Shown here: positions 45,942 through 56,840 of the stretch, piece after piece
Numbering within the stretch: position 1 is the first letter of the stretch
How the letters are laid out: each line of letters begins with the position of its first letter
Assembly (NCBI RefSeq): GCF_018446385.1
Contig: NC_056000.1
Coordinates: forward strand, 35,687,511 to 35,751,510
Source of the DNA: Zingiber officinale
Lineage: Eukaryota; Streptophyta; Magnoliopsida; Zingiberales; Zingiberaceae
Direction of reading: 5' to 3'
Length of the DNA: 64,000 nucleotides
Position numbers and translations under genes: made by a program
Notes under the pieces: generated by a model
What the model saw: only the letters and a program-made list of their open reading frames with translations
Databases searched by the model: none
What the model was told of the DNA's origin: nothing

Positions 45942-46439
45942 TGTAGCTAGAGGGAGGGGGGGAGGGGGAGGAGGGGGGGGGGGGGTGAATAGCTCGTCGC
46001 GTGCTAGGTGCTCGTTGTAGCTTGTTTCTTCAGAAATACGCAGCGGAAAATATAGAAACAAACTACACAATGCTAACAAGGAGGGTTTACTTGGTATCCA
46101 CCTCACAAGAGGTGACTAGTCCAAGGATCCACACCTACTCACGCACCCTCCACTATGAAATCACTCCTTTTCGGTAACTACCGAAGGCGGAGAAGCCCTA
46201 CAATTTCACACTACAAGAAGAAAGGGAAATGATACAAAATACAGCACAAGCTTACAAGGAAACCCTAATCCTAGTTTTCTTCTTCAGCTGTAGATCCGCC
46301 TCTTGACTTGGAAACCCCCCAAGAACCTTTAAGATCTGGCGATGAGAACTTTGTGGAGAAGCTTTGGAAGCCTTGTGAAGATCTGAGATGAATGTCGTAA
46401 GTTCTGCTGAAGGAATCGAACGCCTGCAGCTAAATACGA

Positions 46440-46790
46440 CGTCAACGGTCGGATCCCGATCGATTGGATTGCTCCCAATCGATCGGGGAGGCTTTGGATT
46501 GATCCACTGATCAATCCAGAGTGCCTCTATGCTCTTGGGAAATGCCTGGATCGATCAACGGATCGATCCAGGGCTTATCGCGATAAATCGCAGCTTCCCA
46601 ATCGATCCACTGATCGATTGGGGCCTCTGGATCGATCGGCTGATCGATCCAGCAGGCTTCTGTGCGCTCGCGACTGCCTCCCAATCGATCCACTGATCGA
46701 TTGGGACAAAGGCTTCTCGCGGGGACTCCCAATTGATCAGCCGATCGATTTGGCTCCAGCCAATCGATCGGCTGATCGATCCAGCTGCTA
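46440..46790. repeat. Array of GATCGAT-centred palindromic units
   Basis: About ten units of the form 'ccaatcgatcNNctgatcgattggg' in direct and inverted arrangement, each able to fold on itself. Related units recur at 50,815-51,000. Confidence 0.8.
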
Positions 46791-47089
46791 GTTTTTGCCC
46801 AAAACTAAGTCCCAAGCCCCTCAAACCAACATCCGGTCAACCTTGACCTGTTGATACATCATGCCTAGCATCTGGTCACCCTTGACCTGCTAGGACTCCC
46901 TCACCAAGTGTCCGGTCAATCCCTTTGACCCACTTGGACTTTTCCTCATCATGCCAAGTATCTGGTCACTCCCTTGACCTACTTGGACTTTTCTTCCTCG
47001 TGCCAAGTATCCGGTCAATCCCTTTGACCTACTTGGACTTTCACCAGATGTCTGGTAAACCTTGACCCATCTGGATTTCCCCGTGCCTG

Positions 47090-47460
47090 GCTTCACTCAC
47101 CAGGACTTCCTTTCTGCCTAGTTTCACTCACTAGGACTTTCTTTTGCCTGGCTTCACTCACCAGGACTTTCCATCTGCCTAGCTTCACTCACCAGAACTT
47201 CCAACTGCCTAGCTTCACTCACTAGGACTTTCACCTAACTTCACTCACTAGGATTTTCTTCTGCCTGGCTTCACTCACCAGGACTTTCACCTAGCTTCAC
47301 TCACTAGAATTTTCTTCTGTCTGGCTTTACTTACCAGGACTTTCACCTAGCTTCACTCACTAGGACTTTCACCTGGCTTTACTCACCAGGATTTTCTCAC
47401 TGCCTAGCTTCACTCACTAGGACTTCCACCTGGCTTCACTCACCAGGATTTTCTCTCTGC
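47090..47460. repeat. Tandem array of 'gcctggcttcactcaccagga' units
   Basis: Roughly thirteen degenerate copies of a 26-30 base unit alternating 'cctagcttcactcactagga' and 'cctggcttcactcaccagga'; each is an imperfect palindrome. It follows a second set of about 45-base units with 'aagtatccggtcaatcccttt' (46,900-47,050). Confidence 0.8.
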
Positions 47461-47704
47461 TTAGCATCCCAGTTAGGACTTCTCAGTCAAGTATCTGGTC
47501 AATCTTGACCTACTTGATTCTTCTTCAACCAAACCTGATCAAGCCCTGATCAGTTGAGAATTGCACCAACAATCTCCCCACATGAACAACTGCACCTGCA
47601 TTGTTCATGTGTCGTCTGCATGTATTGGTAAACATCGAAACCATGATCAAGACTCAAGCTTGGTCAACTAGGTCAACCTTGACCTAAGAGATATTGCTCC
47701 AACA

Positions 47705-48208
47705 ATCTCCCCCTTTTTGATGTTTGACAATACCTTTAAGTTAGGCTAGTCCCATAGCCTCAAACTTCTTTCTCATGCCACTAGGTAATGAGGGCGTAAC
47801 TTACAACCTACATTCTCCCTCTAAGAAGGCAGACTCTCTCTTAGATAATGAAGGTCTAACTTAAACCCTACATTCTCCCCCTATTGACACACATCAACAA
47901 ATTCACTTGTTGAAAACTCTCCCCTTTGAGACTCTTCCCCTGAAGAGTTGCTCATCGTTGTTCACAACTTCACTCGTTGTGATCAACACGATAATGAAGG
48001 TCTCATACCCTTCATTTATCCTTAACCCTACATTCTCCCCCAATGTAGACAAATGCCCAACCTTGAGCATTTATAACTTAAACAATGAAGATATCCACTC
48101 TCCATTGTAATCCAATGCTCAACCTTGAGCATTTTTACTAAAGAAGGTTAACCACCTTCTAAGGTATATGAAAAATAGTTTTCATGTCCTTAAAGAGTAC
48201 CTCCCCCT
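47705..48208 (-). other. Internal sequence of the SIRE-like element (3' part)
   Basis: Noncoding in appearance, with repeated 'accctacattctccccct' and 'aatgctcaaccttgagcattt' phrases. It continues at 50543 after the solo LTR. Confidence 0.55.
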
Positions 48209-48460
48209 TGTAACGACCCAAATTTCCTCAATTAGAGTCCTAAAAGTACTTTAAAAATATTTTAAAATGCTATAGAAATATTCTAGGGTTTTTTAGAAAT
48301 TTTTAGAGTATTTTTATGTATTTTTTGGAGGTCGTTTGGTATTTTTACTAAACAAAGGAAGTTTCGACAAAAAAATGTCCAAGCCGAGAATTGAACCCAC
48401 GACCTTTGACTCGATCAAAACCTAGCTGACCAGGTGGGCAAACGGATTTTTCTATTTAGA

Positions 48461-48775
48461 AAAGGTAGCGAATTTATTTAAGATAGTTAACAGAATATTG
48501 GATTATAAAAGGGATAAGTTGATCTTGGATTTGTTTGTTTAGAAAATGTAGCGAATTTATTTAAGATAGTTAACAGAATATTATAAAAGGGATAAGTTGA
48601 TGTTGGATTTGTTTGTTTAGAAAAAGTAGCGAATTTATTTAAGATAATTAACAGAATATTGGATTATAAAAGGGATAAGTTGATGTTGGATTTGTCTGTT
48701 TAGAAAAGATAGCGAATTTATTTAAGGAGTTAACAGAAATATTAAGTTATAAAAAGGGATAAGTTGATGCTCTGT
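48461..48775 (+). repeat. Tandem array of about 80-base units in the solo LTR
   Basis: Four copies of a unit containing 'tagcgaatttatttaagata', 'gttaacagaatatt' and 'aaaagggataagttgat', at about 48,465, 48,545, 48,625 and 48,710. Confidence 0.85.
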
Positions 48776-49007
48776 TTTTCCGTAACTTAAACCATTCTCT
48801 CCTTCTCTTCTGCGTACGATGGCGGAGCTCGGGCAGAAAATGAAAGGGAGTTAGGGCATTATCTCCGGCGGCCGACCAAAGTCCTAGAAGCCCTTTTTGT
48901 TCGGTTGTGAGTCCAAGAATCAAGGTAAGTGCTTCTCACCTGCAGTAGGAGTAGTTTCGGACCTTTGTTCTTCTTGAATTCGAAGCATAAGAAGCGCTTA
49001 TAGTGCA

Positions 49008-49380
49008 GATTTTTAATTAAGCCTTTAGTGCAGATTTTAATTAAGCTTATAGTGCAGATTTTTATGTAGGCTTATAGTGCAGATTTTAATTAAGCTTATA
49101 ATGCAGATTTTTATGAAAGCTTATAGTGCAGATTTTAATTAAGCTTATAGTGCAGATTTTAATTAAGCTTATAGTGCAGATTTTAATTAAGCTTATAGTG
49201 CAGATTTTAATTAAGCTTATAGTGCAGATTTTTAATTAAGCTTATAGTGCAGATTTTTGTTAAGCATTAGTGTGCAAAATTTTATTAAGCTTACAAGTGT
49301 AGATTTTATTAAGATTATAATGCAGATTTTTAATAAGCTTGAATGCAGATTTTGATTAAGCTTATATGCAGATTTTTGTT
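49008..49380 (+). repeat. Tandem array of about 25-base units in the solo LTR
   Basis: About fourteen copies of 'taattaagcttatagtgcag' followed by 'attt', most regular in the middle and decaying at both ends. Each has the palindromic HindIII-like core AAGCTT. Confidence 0.88.
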
Positions 49381-50542
49381 TAAACATTTCAGTTTTTAAA
49401 GAAGCATTCTTTTATTAGAAGTATTAACAAGTATAAGAAAGATAAAGAAAAGAAAGAAAAGGCCAAGGCCTTAAGTAGATCCTAAAGTCAAGACTTTAGG
49501 GATTTTGGCACACAAGGTGCTAAAGAAAATGTCGAGACATTATATATTAGAAGTATTAAAAGATAACAAGTATTTTACTTTTATCAGTGGCACTGTACTG
49601 GACTCTCAGTTGTCCTTGGGTTGGGCTCCCATAGTCGTCCCTAGGTTTAGATAACCTAGTAGTAACGGCACGATCGACGGTCGATCGTCGACGACTCGAG
49701 GGTCGCCAAATGGGCCGTCAAATGGGTCGGGTCGTTACAATAGTAAACCCTACTAGATTCGGGACCAGTTATCTCGGGTCTAGTTAGGGATGCGCGCATA
49801 GCAAGTACAGCTGCCGGGCCCAAGAAGAAAGTTGATTATTATTTTGAAGTATTATATGTATAAGTTTTTGAACAAGTAAAGTAAGTTTTACATCAGTATA
49901 AAAGTATTAAAGAAAAAGTTTTTAAACAAGTGAAATAAAAGAATAAGTTTAGAACAAATGAAATAAGTTTCATTTTGTTTTAAAAACAGCAAGTTGAGTT
50001 TTCTTTTATGCTAGCATGTTATTTAGATTAGCTTATTGTTCTTTGCTATTAGAAGAGCATGAGTAGCTTTACATGTTTAGCATTTCAGTATGTTTGTTTC
50101 TTTTACTAGTAGATGAGCATGAGTAGTTTTCCTTTTGAGCATTCAGTTTTAGTTTTCAATATATGTACATGCATATCGAGATTTTGTGAGTTAGATAGCG
50201 CTTACTAAGCAATTTTGCTTTTAGATGCATTTCCTCTTACTGCAGATAAAGGAAAGGAAAAGCTATAGTAAAGGAAGGCGACAAGGAGGTGCGGATGGAT
50301 GTGTGATGCCTGGACTATAGAAGCCTTGGGATTTAGCATAAGAATTTATTAACAAAGAGTTGAGTAGAATGTATTAGATGAGTCATTTAGTCTTCCGCTG
50401 CTAGTTAATTGTATGTTTTGAGTTTTTTAGAGTTTATATATTGATCTTTACATGTGAACAACTCTAATTAAGTAAAGTTAGTAGTCCAGTAGCGCTCCGC
50501 CCTCACAGTCCAGTAGTGAGGAGGGTGGGGTGTTACACCCCT

Positions 50543-51096
50543 AAAGACATGGTCGTACCTTCTGTCATTGCACCAACAATGACTTGGAATCCCTAAACCT
50601 TTAGGAAACCCAAATTTAAAAGTTTTGAGGTTCAAAAGTTCAACATATGAATCAAACCTCAACCTAAACTTCAATTTAATCTACCTTAACCAATCCATCA
50701 TTATTTTCAATATGAAAATACCCTTTTTGTATATACAAATGTATTTTGAGGGGTTAGGAATGGTTACCTAGAGTAAACTTGGTTTGGAATGCTGAAATCA
50801 GGCTTTCCCAGCCAATCAGCTTCCTCAATTGATTGGAGTTGGGTCCCAATCGATCGAACCAGCTTGAATCGATCCACTGATCGATTCAGGAGGGCTGGAT
50901 CAATCGGTGGATCGATCCAGGAAGCTTCTGTTCGCGAGAAGCTTGCTCTCAATCGATCGTCCGATCGATTGAGCCCTTCAATCGATCGGGTGATTGATTG
51001 AGGTCTGATAGTTGTTGAAATTTCATTTTAGTCAACTTCAGAAACCCCTAGAAAATTCTAAAAATCATAAAAATTCATGTAGACATTATTTAGGGT
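50543..51096 (-). other. Continuation of the SIRE-like element beyond the solo LTR
   Basis: Noncoding; 50,815-51,000 carries GATCGAT units like those of the LTR at 46,440. It ends where the third CACTA end begins. Confidence 0.5.
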
Positions 51097-51114
51097 CACT
51101 ACAATAAAAACATT

Positions 51115-51425
51115 AAAAGACAACGGTTAAAAATCGTTGTCGTAGGCCCTTTAAAACCGTTGTAATTGGCAGTGTTGTTAAAAGTGGGGGGCTACGATAA
51201 CGGTTTTAAACCGTTGTCTTTGACTGAAAGACAACAGTTTTACAACGGTTTTAAATAGTTGTCTTTGAATGAAAAGACAACGGTTTAAAACCGTTGTTGT
51301 TTAGAGTATTTTTTTAATAACATTGCCCGTTACAATCATTTTTGGGGCTACGACAACGGTTTTTAACCGTTGTCTTTGAGAGTGATAGACAACAACAACG
51401 GTTTTAAACTGTTGTCTTTTAAATT
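51115..51425 (+). repeat. Subterminal inverted units of CACTA element 3
   Basis: Eight or more copies of 'acaacggttttaa' / 'ttaaaccgttgtc', several as hairpins. Equivalent to 42,680-42,925 in element 2. Confidence 0.75.
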
Positions 51426-52029
51426 ATTATCTTTAAATACCAATATATTATATTTCAATATAAATATATAATAAAGAATCATAATCACAAAAGAAAGAAT
51501 ATTCTCCACATTAATGTCATTCAGAATGTTGCTTTTACAAGAATTATAATCACAAAAGAAGAAACATGTCTCATGTTTAAATAAAAATTAACTCAATACA
51601 AATAAACAAATAAGTTCCATTTACAACTAATGAACAATAGCCAACTAATGAACAAGTCCCATCACAATCTTCAACTTGTAGGATTTCATTGAACTCTTTT
51701 TTTTTTTCACTTGCTGATTCTTTTATACCAACCTTTTTCAATATCATTGATCATCAGTTCCATAATAAATCCAGTCTTCCTCACACTAGCTCCATCAAAA
51801 AGTTCAATCTTTCCACCCCTTTGACAAGGCACCAGGAGATCAACAATCTATTGATATCAAAAGAAATACACTATTATATGTATGAAAAAACTTGTTCTGA
51901 AATATGCGTTTACCATTGTGTTGGAAAAACTTAGCAGTTATATGGTAATTCCTGATATGAGCTATATAGAAAAGTCAATCAGTTAATTTGGACCCATAAG
52001 TTCTTATTTTATCTTTCTAGTTTATAAGC

Positions 52030-52180
52030 AGTGAAAAGAGATGTTGTTCTTTCAAAGAACCGTTTGAAGGCTGTAGCAACGACGTGCCGCTGTTGGACAA
52101 TGAGTGCTTCGGCTTCTGGCCACCGTCGGAGCAGGACGTAATGGCGAAGTTTGAGTCGCTGCAATTGCCGTGGATGTAAT
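52030..52180 (+). pseudogene. Unidentified GC-rich exon-like fragment (plus strand)
   Basis: One frame reads KEPFEGCSNDVPLLDNECFG, then FWPPSEQDVMAKFESLQLPW, M and a stop. The composition and reading look like the last exon of a host gene, but I do not recognise the family. It is inside CACTA element 3. Confidence 0.35.
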
Positions 52181-52240
52181 ATATTCCAAAAATCTACGTC
52201 TAATCAGTGAATTAATGACAGTGTATGTGCAGTATATGAG

Positions 52241-52242
<2 letters not shown>

Positions 52243-52271
<29 letters not shown>
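52243..52271. repeat. AT microsatellite
   Basis: About 14 AT repeats in the interior of CACTA element 3. Confidence 0.9.
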
Positions 52272-52379
52272 CTTAGATAAGAAACAATAAACATCACTAA
52301 GGAGACCCCAAAAAACTTTAAAATAGAAATGCTTTACTTACAGAACTCAGTTATCTCTTCTCCATCGTAAGACTTTCTC

Positions 52380-52832
52380 TTATAAGATAACTGCTGATCT
52401 TTTCCTTTGACATGGTGGACTAGCATTTGGCATCTGTTGAACTTTATTATATAAACAAATAGAAGGGACCAAGTTACAGATGTGTAATGAAGCCTTGTTG
52501 ACATGAGATTTGTCATCCGTCTCATGTACCTCTTTGGAGCCTTTCAAACCACCATATGATTCATTTAAACCCTTTTTCTTTTTGATGTAAATGTCTGCTC
52601 CTTGAGCTCTATCTCTAGCTTCCTCAACCTTACTAGGAAGCTCGCGAAAGCTTCCGTAAGAATTCACCAATCTATCAGCTGGAAAACAGTTGATTGTAGG
52701 AACCACTGTCAACGGAGTGCTAAGATAAACACCCTCCATACAACATGAAGCATTTTCATATTGCAATGGCTGAGCCACTGTTGCATTTGCTGATGGAATA
52801 CAATCTGCAAGCATTAAAATATCAATCATCAC
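52380..52832 (-). pseudogene. Unidentified exon-like fragment (minus strand)
   Basis: 150-codon frame containing SYGSFRELPSKVEEARDRA and YIKKKKGLNESYGGLKG, then LHICNLVPSI. It reads like one or two joined host exons with intron sequence at the edges. I cannot name the gene. Confidence 0.35.
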
Positions 52833-53611
52833 TACCTAGGTCTGTTGTGTGATCATGATGCATCTATAAAGAGTAAACTAATACTGCCTCCATGAACTCT
52901 TGAGAAATCATCATCAGAATCAGATTCCAAGATACTAACAGAATCAAACCATGCATCTTCCTGGCTGATCACTGTAAAGAAGCGAAATCAAGAAATAAAA
53001 ATGTTGTGTCTTTACCTCTCTGAACCACTAGCATCCATCTGAGTGTGATGCCACTACAACTGAGTGAGATGGACTATCATATTAGAAGCATTGTGTTAAT
53101 AGAGAAGCTTCACCTTGTATATACAAATACATTTTTTGTTAAAAGGGAAAAGAATAAATATGACTTGGCATTTGATACTTATTAAATGATGTAAACACAA
53201 TCTTGTGACATAATAGACTAGTACACAGTTTTTCTTAGGAAATAATAGCATGTCATGATGTTATTTAAATTCCATCCAGAACTCATATACTGATCCCCTA
53301 GTGCTCATACCTTCGCAGAGGATCACTCTTTGAGAAAGCCACTACTGAAAATCCCAGTGTCAAAATCAGCACCATAAAGAACCTAAACAACCAAAGTTAG
53401 CATATGAGTTAGAGTTCTACCTGGCTGCAGGTTCTGGTCAAAACCAATATATGAATAAAGTTTCTAATATTAAGGTATGGAAACAACAAAGGTTCAAGGA
53501 AAGAAGAAAGTGGATACAACACATCAAAGTTGTGAAGCCAAATTGTGAAATAAATCAACAGATGAAAATGCATAATGATTATGTATGTCTGCAAAGGAAA
53601 TGTGGTGGCAC

Positions 53612-53897
53612 CTCAATCTCTTCTGTTGGCCTTTCCACTATCCGCCAATATTCACCTTCAATATCATCATCGGAAGGTTCTTGTTGGCAGGACCCTAAAA
53701 CAAATTCTGCACTTCTGCTAAAATATTGTCTCTTGAACTCATCTGCATACGTCTCAAAAGATTCCATAGTGAAATTTGGACCAGGTACAAATCCAAACCT
53801 CTCAACATTGTTACAACAATTAGATTCTGCCTTATCCTCTTCATTGGTATTCTCTATTTTAAGGGTCTTTCTTCTTCCCCTCATAAAGATATGACTT
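53612..53897 (-). pseudogene. Exon of a KDM5/JMJ14-like histone demethylase
   Basis: Minus-strand exon with an AG acceptor at 53898-53899 and a GT donor after EEIE. It reads [27 protein letters not shown] and [19 protein letters not shown], the conserved stretch before the JmjC core of plant H3K4 demethylases of the JMJ14/15/18 group, preceded by a basic region. Next to it (53,900-54,100) one would expect another JMJ exon, but a KCBP exon is found instead. Only a fragment; no JmjC core is visible. Confidence 0.8.
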
Positions 53898-53976
53898 CTG
53901 CACAAAAAAGAAGAAACATAACCCACAATATGTTTTAACTAACCCCTCACTTATTAATTTCTAAAATGATTGTCCA

Positions 53977-54100
53977 GGTAACAGACCTATAGGATCATCT
54001 ATCTTCCGTACACTGAAGAAAACAGAATTCCCATAAGGAGGAGTTCTCAAGATTCTAAAAAATTGCTGTTTAGCATCATCTTTTGACAAGTGTTCTTGCA
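53977..54100 (-). pseudogene. Exon of the kinesin KCBP (MyTH4-FERM region)
   Basis: Minus-strand exon reading HLSKDDAKQQFFRILRTPPY and GNSVFFSVRKIDDPIGLLPG, the FERM-domain stretch of plant kinesin-like calmodulin-binding protein (ZWICHEL). The acceptor AG is at the start; the donor at the other edge is lost or displaced. KCBP is a minus-end-directed microtubule motor. This is an isolated piece, not a working gene. Confidence 0.8.
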
Positions 54101-54189
54101 AGAAAGCACAAATATAAATAAGCAATAAGAGATAATGATAAATATTAGATAAAGAATATTTTGCCAAGATCTTTTTTAAGAATATAGAA

Positions 54190-54480
54190 GTGTGTTACTT
54201 GATTTACAATCAAGTCAACAGCCTTCCTAGCCACCTCTGTGTTTACTGGGAATTGATTCCCATGAAAATTTGACCTTCTCTTTGCAAGCACACCCTCAAC
54301 ATCGATGGTTAACAATAGATTAACAAATGTACAGCATAAACATCATCTAGAAAAACACAGTATACTAGTTATATATTACCTGTCTAATTGAAGATTTGGA
54401 ATCCATGAATCCCTGTAGCACGGTGTTACCATGGGAAGGATTCCTATTCTGAAAGCCTTGGTGTTTAATCTAAAGTCAAA
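54190..54480 (-). pseudogene. Further exon-like pieces, source unknown
   Basis: About 54,380-54,475 reads FQNRNPSHGNTVLQGFMDSK then SSIRQ before a GT donor. About 54,190-54,310 reads VEGVLAKRRSNFHGNQFPVN and TEVARKAVDLIVNQV. Both have exon-like borders on the minus strand. The source genes are not recognised; they may or may not belong with KCBP. Confidence 0.35.
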
Positions 54481-54487
54481 GAATTTT

Positions 54488-56840
54488 TGTTGGTTGCTAC
54501 TCGGAAAACCTAGAGGTTCCACTGTACAAAAATTTTGTACAAAGGTCTGAACCTTTTCCTAGCTACCATGTGTTCTTTTAAATTAAATTTTGGATCGCCT
54601 GCGGAACTTAACACGTTTGATCCAAAACTTAATCTATTCGTTCTTTTAGGTTTTGACTTGGGTCTCCTGCGGAACTTAACACGTTCGACCCAAATTACCT
54701 TAAGTTATTAATTCCATTAAATATTAATTTTCATAATTGGTTCCCAGTACTGACGTGGCGAGGCACATGACCTTCTTGGATATGGGAGCAACTACCACCG
54801 ACTAGACAAAACCTTTTATAGAAAGCTAATATTTAATTTCCTAAAATAACTTTAGGTTAACCAAAAAGAACAATCAAATCACAAGGAAAAAATAAAATAA
54901 AAGAACACAACTTCGAAAAACATATTCGAAATACTAGAACGTAAGCCTCTTGTATTTGGTATTATTTCCATAAATAACTAGTATGATGCGGAAATAAAAA
55001 TTACTAGTTATACCTTGTAGAAAAACCTCTTGATCTTCTATCGTATTCCTCTTCTAACCTCGGACGTTGTGTGGGCAACGATCTACCGAGATGAGAAACC
55101 ACCAACCACCTTCTTCTCCTCCAAGCAAGGTTCGGCCACAAAGGAAGAACTTCACCAAAGAAGAAAACCAAAATACTAACCAAGCTCCAAGAGATGCTAA
55201 CTTTCTCTCCTTCTTCTTCTTCTCCAAGTAGTATCCGGACCACAAGAACTCTAAGAGGGATGAAGTATTCGGCCACCACAAGAGGAAGAGGGAGAGGATG
55301 ATGGCCTGCCACAGCAGGAAAAGAGGAGAGAAAACAATAGAGGTTGTTTCATGAGCCACCCTCACCCCTTCTTTTATATTCCTTGGCCTAAGCAAATTAG
55401 GAAATTTAATTACAATAAAATTTCCTCAATTTCCTGTCATGATTTAATTGAAAAATAAAATAAAATTTCCCCAATTCAATCTCATGGTCGGTCACATCGT
55501 TGGAGAACAAATTGGACAAGTTTTAATCAACAATTAAAACTTCCTAATTTGTTCGGAAATTTTAAAAATAAAATTTCTCTTTAAAATCTCTACATGGTTA
55601 ATAAAAGAAATTTTCATAATTTTAATTTTACAATATGTGAATAATTTTTAAAGAAAATAAAATATCTCACCGATCTACAAATAAGGAAAGAGATCAAATC
55701 TCTTTCTTTAATCTTTGTAAATTTTACAAGAGAGATAATTTTAATTTAAATTCTCTTTAATAAATTATTTCTTCCACATAATAAAAATTAAATTAAAAAT
55801 TCTTTTTAATTTTATTTTGGCGGCCCTACTAGCTTGGGTTCAAGCCCACCCAATCTTATACCTAGGCCGGCCCTAGCTTGTTCCCAAGCTAGCTTGGCCG
55901 GCCCCTATTGAGTGGGTATAGAAGGTGGGTATAGGTGGGTATAGAACTCTATAACTAAGAGGCTACGATAGGGATGAGAGGAGGAATTGGTTTTGGTCTC
56001 CGATAAAATTAAGCATCCGTGTTCGCCCCGAAACACGACTTAATTTTATCAATGATAGTCATTCCACTAGAGAACTATCATTGAACTACCGCACAAATTC
56101 AAATTATATTTTGGGCTCCTTCTTATTATGAGTGTGTTAGTCTCACGTGTTTAAGATATCGAATGTCCACTAATTAAGTGAGTCAACGACAACTCATTTA
56201 ATTAATATCTAAGTCGAGTAGTACCACTCAACCTTATCGTCGTATCGGACTAAGTCCACTGCGGGGTTTAACATGACAATCCTTATGAGCTCCTCTTGGG
56301 GACATTATCAACCTAGTATCTCTAGGACACGGTTTCCTTCTATAATCAACAACACACACTATAAGTAATACCATTTCCCAACTTATCGGGCTTATTGATT
56401 CATCGAACTAAATCTCAACCATTGATAAATTAAAGAAATAAATATCAAATATATGTGCTTGTTATTATATCGGGATTAAGAGCACACACTTCCATAATAA
56501 CCGAGGTCTTTGTTTCTTTATAAAGTCGGTATAAAAGAAACGACCTCGAATGGTTCTACTCAATACACTCTAAGTGTACTAGTGTAATTATCTGATCAAG
56601 ATAAAGCGATACCTAATTACACTACGACCTTCAATGGTTTGTTCCTTTCTATTTTGGTGGTGAGCTCTTGTTTATAATTTATAAAGTCGATAACATTATT
56701 TTGCGTGTGACACCACAGTATGTTATCTGATATAAATTAATTGAACAACTCTGAACAAATGTAGATAATTTGACGAAATGTGATTCTTTATTCAAGACAA
56801 ATGTTTACAAAAATTTAGGCTTTCGGTATACACTCCAACA
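54488..56840 (-). repeat. 3' LTR of the minus-strand Copia element
   Basis: 2353 bp. The pair copy begins at 61778. Its protein-like readings (for example around 55,004-55,395) occur equally in both LTRs and have no family motif, so they are not genes. Confidence 0.88.

Larger units (their letters stand above)
45942..47704 (-). repeat. 3' LTR of a SIRE-like Copia element (minus strand)
   Basis: On the minus strand the LTR starts TGTTGGAGCAATATC just after the purine tract 'aaaaagggggaga' (47,705-47,718) and ends '...ccctctagctaca' at 45942, beside a G-run (45,951-45,996) equivalent to the C-run near the end of the LTR at 17060-17080. An alternative start is TGTTGGTGCAATTC at 47571. It contains GATCGAT-palindrome units (46440-46790) and tandem 28-base units (47090-47460). 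There is no primer site left of 45942, so this is the outer edge of the element. Confidence 0.7.
48209..50537 (+). mobile_element. Solo LTR of a Gypsy (chromovirus-type) element, 2.3 kb
   Basis: Begins TGTAACGACCC and ends GGGTGTTACA, the usual ends of Tekay/Del-type Gypsy LTRs, and is flanked by CCCCT on both sides (48204-48208 and 50538-50542). No internal coding region is present, so it is the product of LTR-LTR recombination. It holds two tandem arrays listed separately. Confidence 0.88.
51097..54487 (+). mobile_element. CACTA element 3: left end with captured host exons
   Basis: Starts CACTACAATAAAAACATT at 51097, followed by subterminal units 'gacaacggttttaaaccgttgtc'-like at 51,115-51,425, of the same type as element 2. 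No transposase follows. Exon-like pieces of several host genes lie at 52,030-54,450, mostly on the minus strand. The right end is not seen because a Copia element begins at 54488. The element call rests on the end and the subterminal array. Confidence 0.68.

Noticed and set aside
48380..48420. Possible tRNA-like or primer site ('gagaattgaacccacgacc')
   Set aside because: It lies inside the solo LTR and no tRNA fold is visible.
49008..49380. CRISPR-like array
   Set aside because: The units abut each other without unique spacers and lie in a plant LTR.
51097..51425. Right end of CACTA element 2
   Set aside because: It reads CACTAC... on the plus strand, as does 42647. A right end should read ...GTAGTG on the plus strand.
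55004..55395. Protein-coding gene in the minus-strand frames near 55,000-55,400 (also 62,294-62,617)
   Set aside because: The same frames occur in both LTRs of the Copia element with indels that change the reading and no conserved domain.
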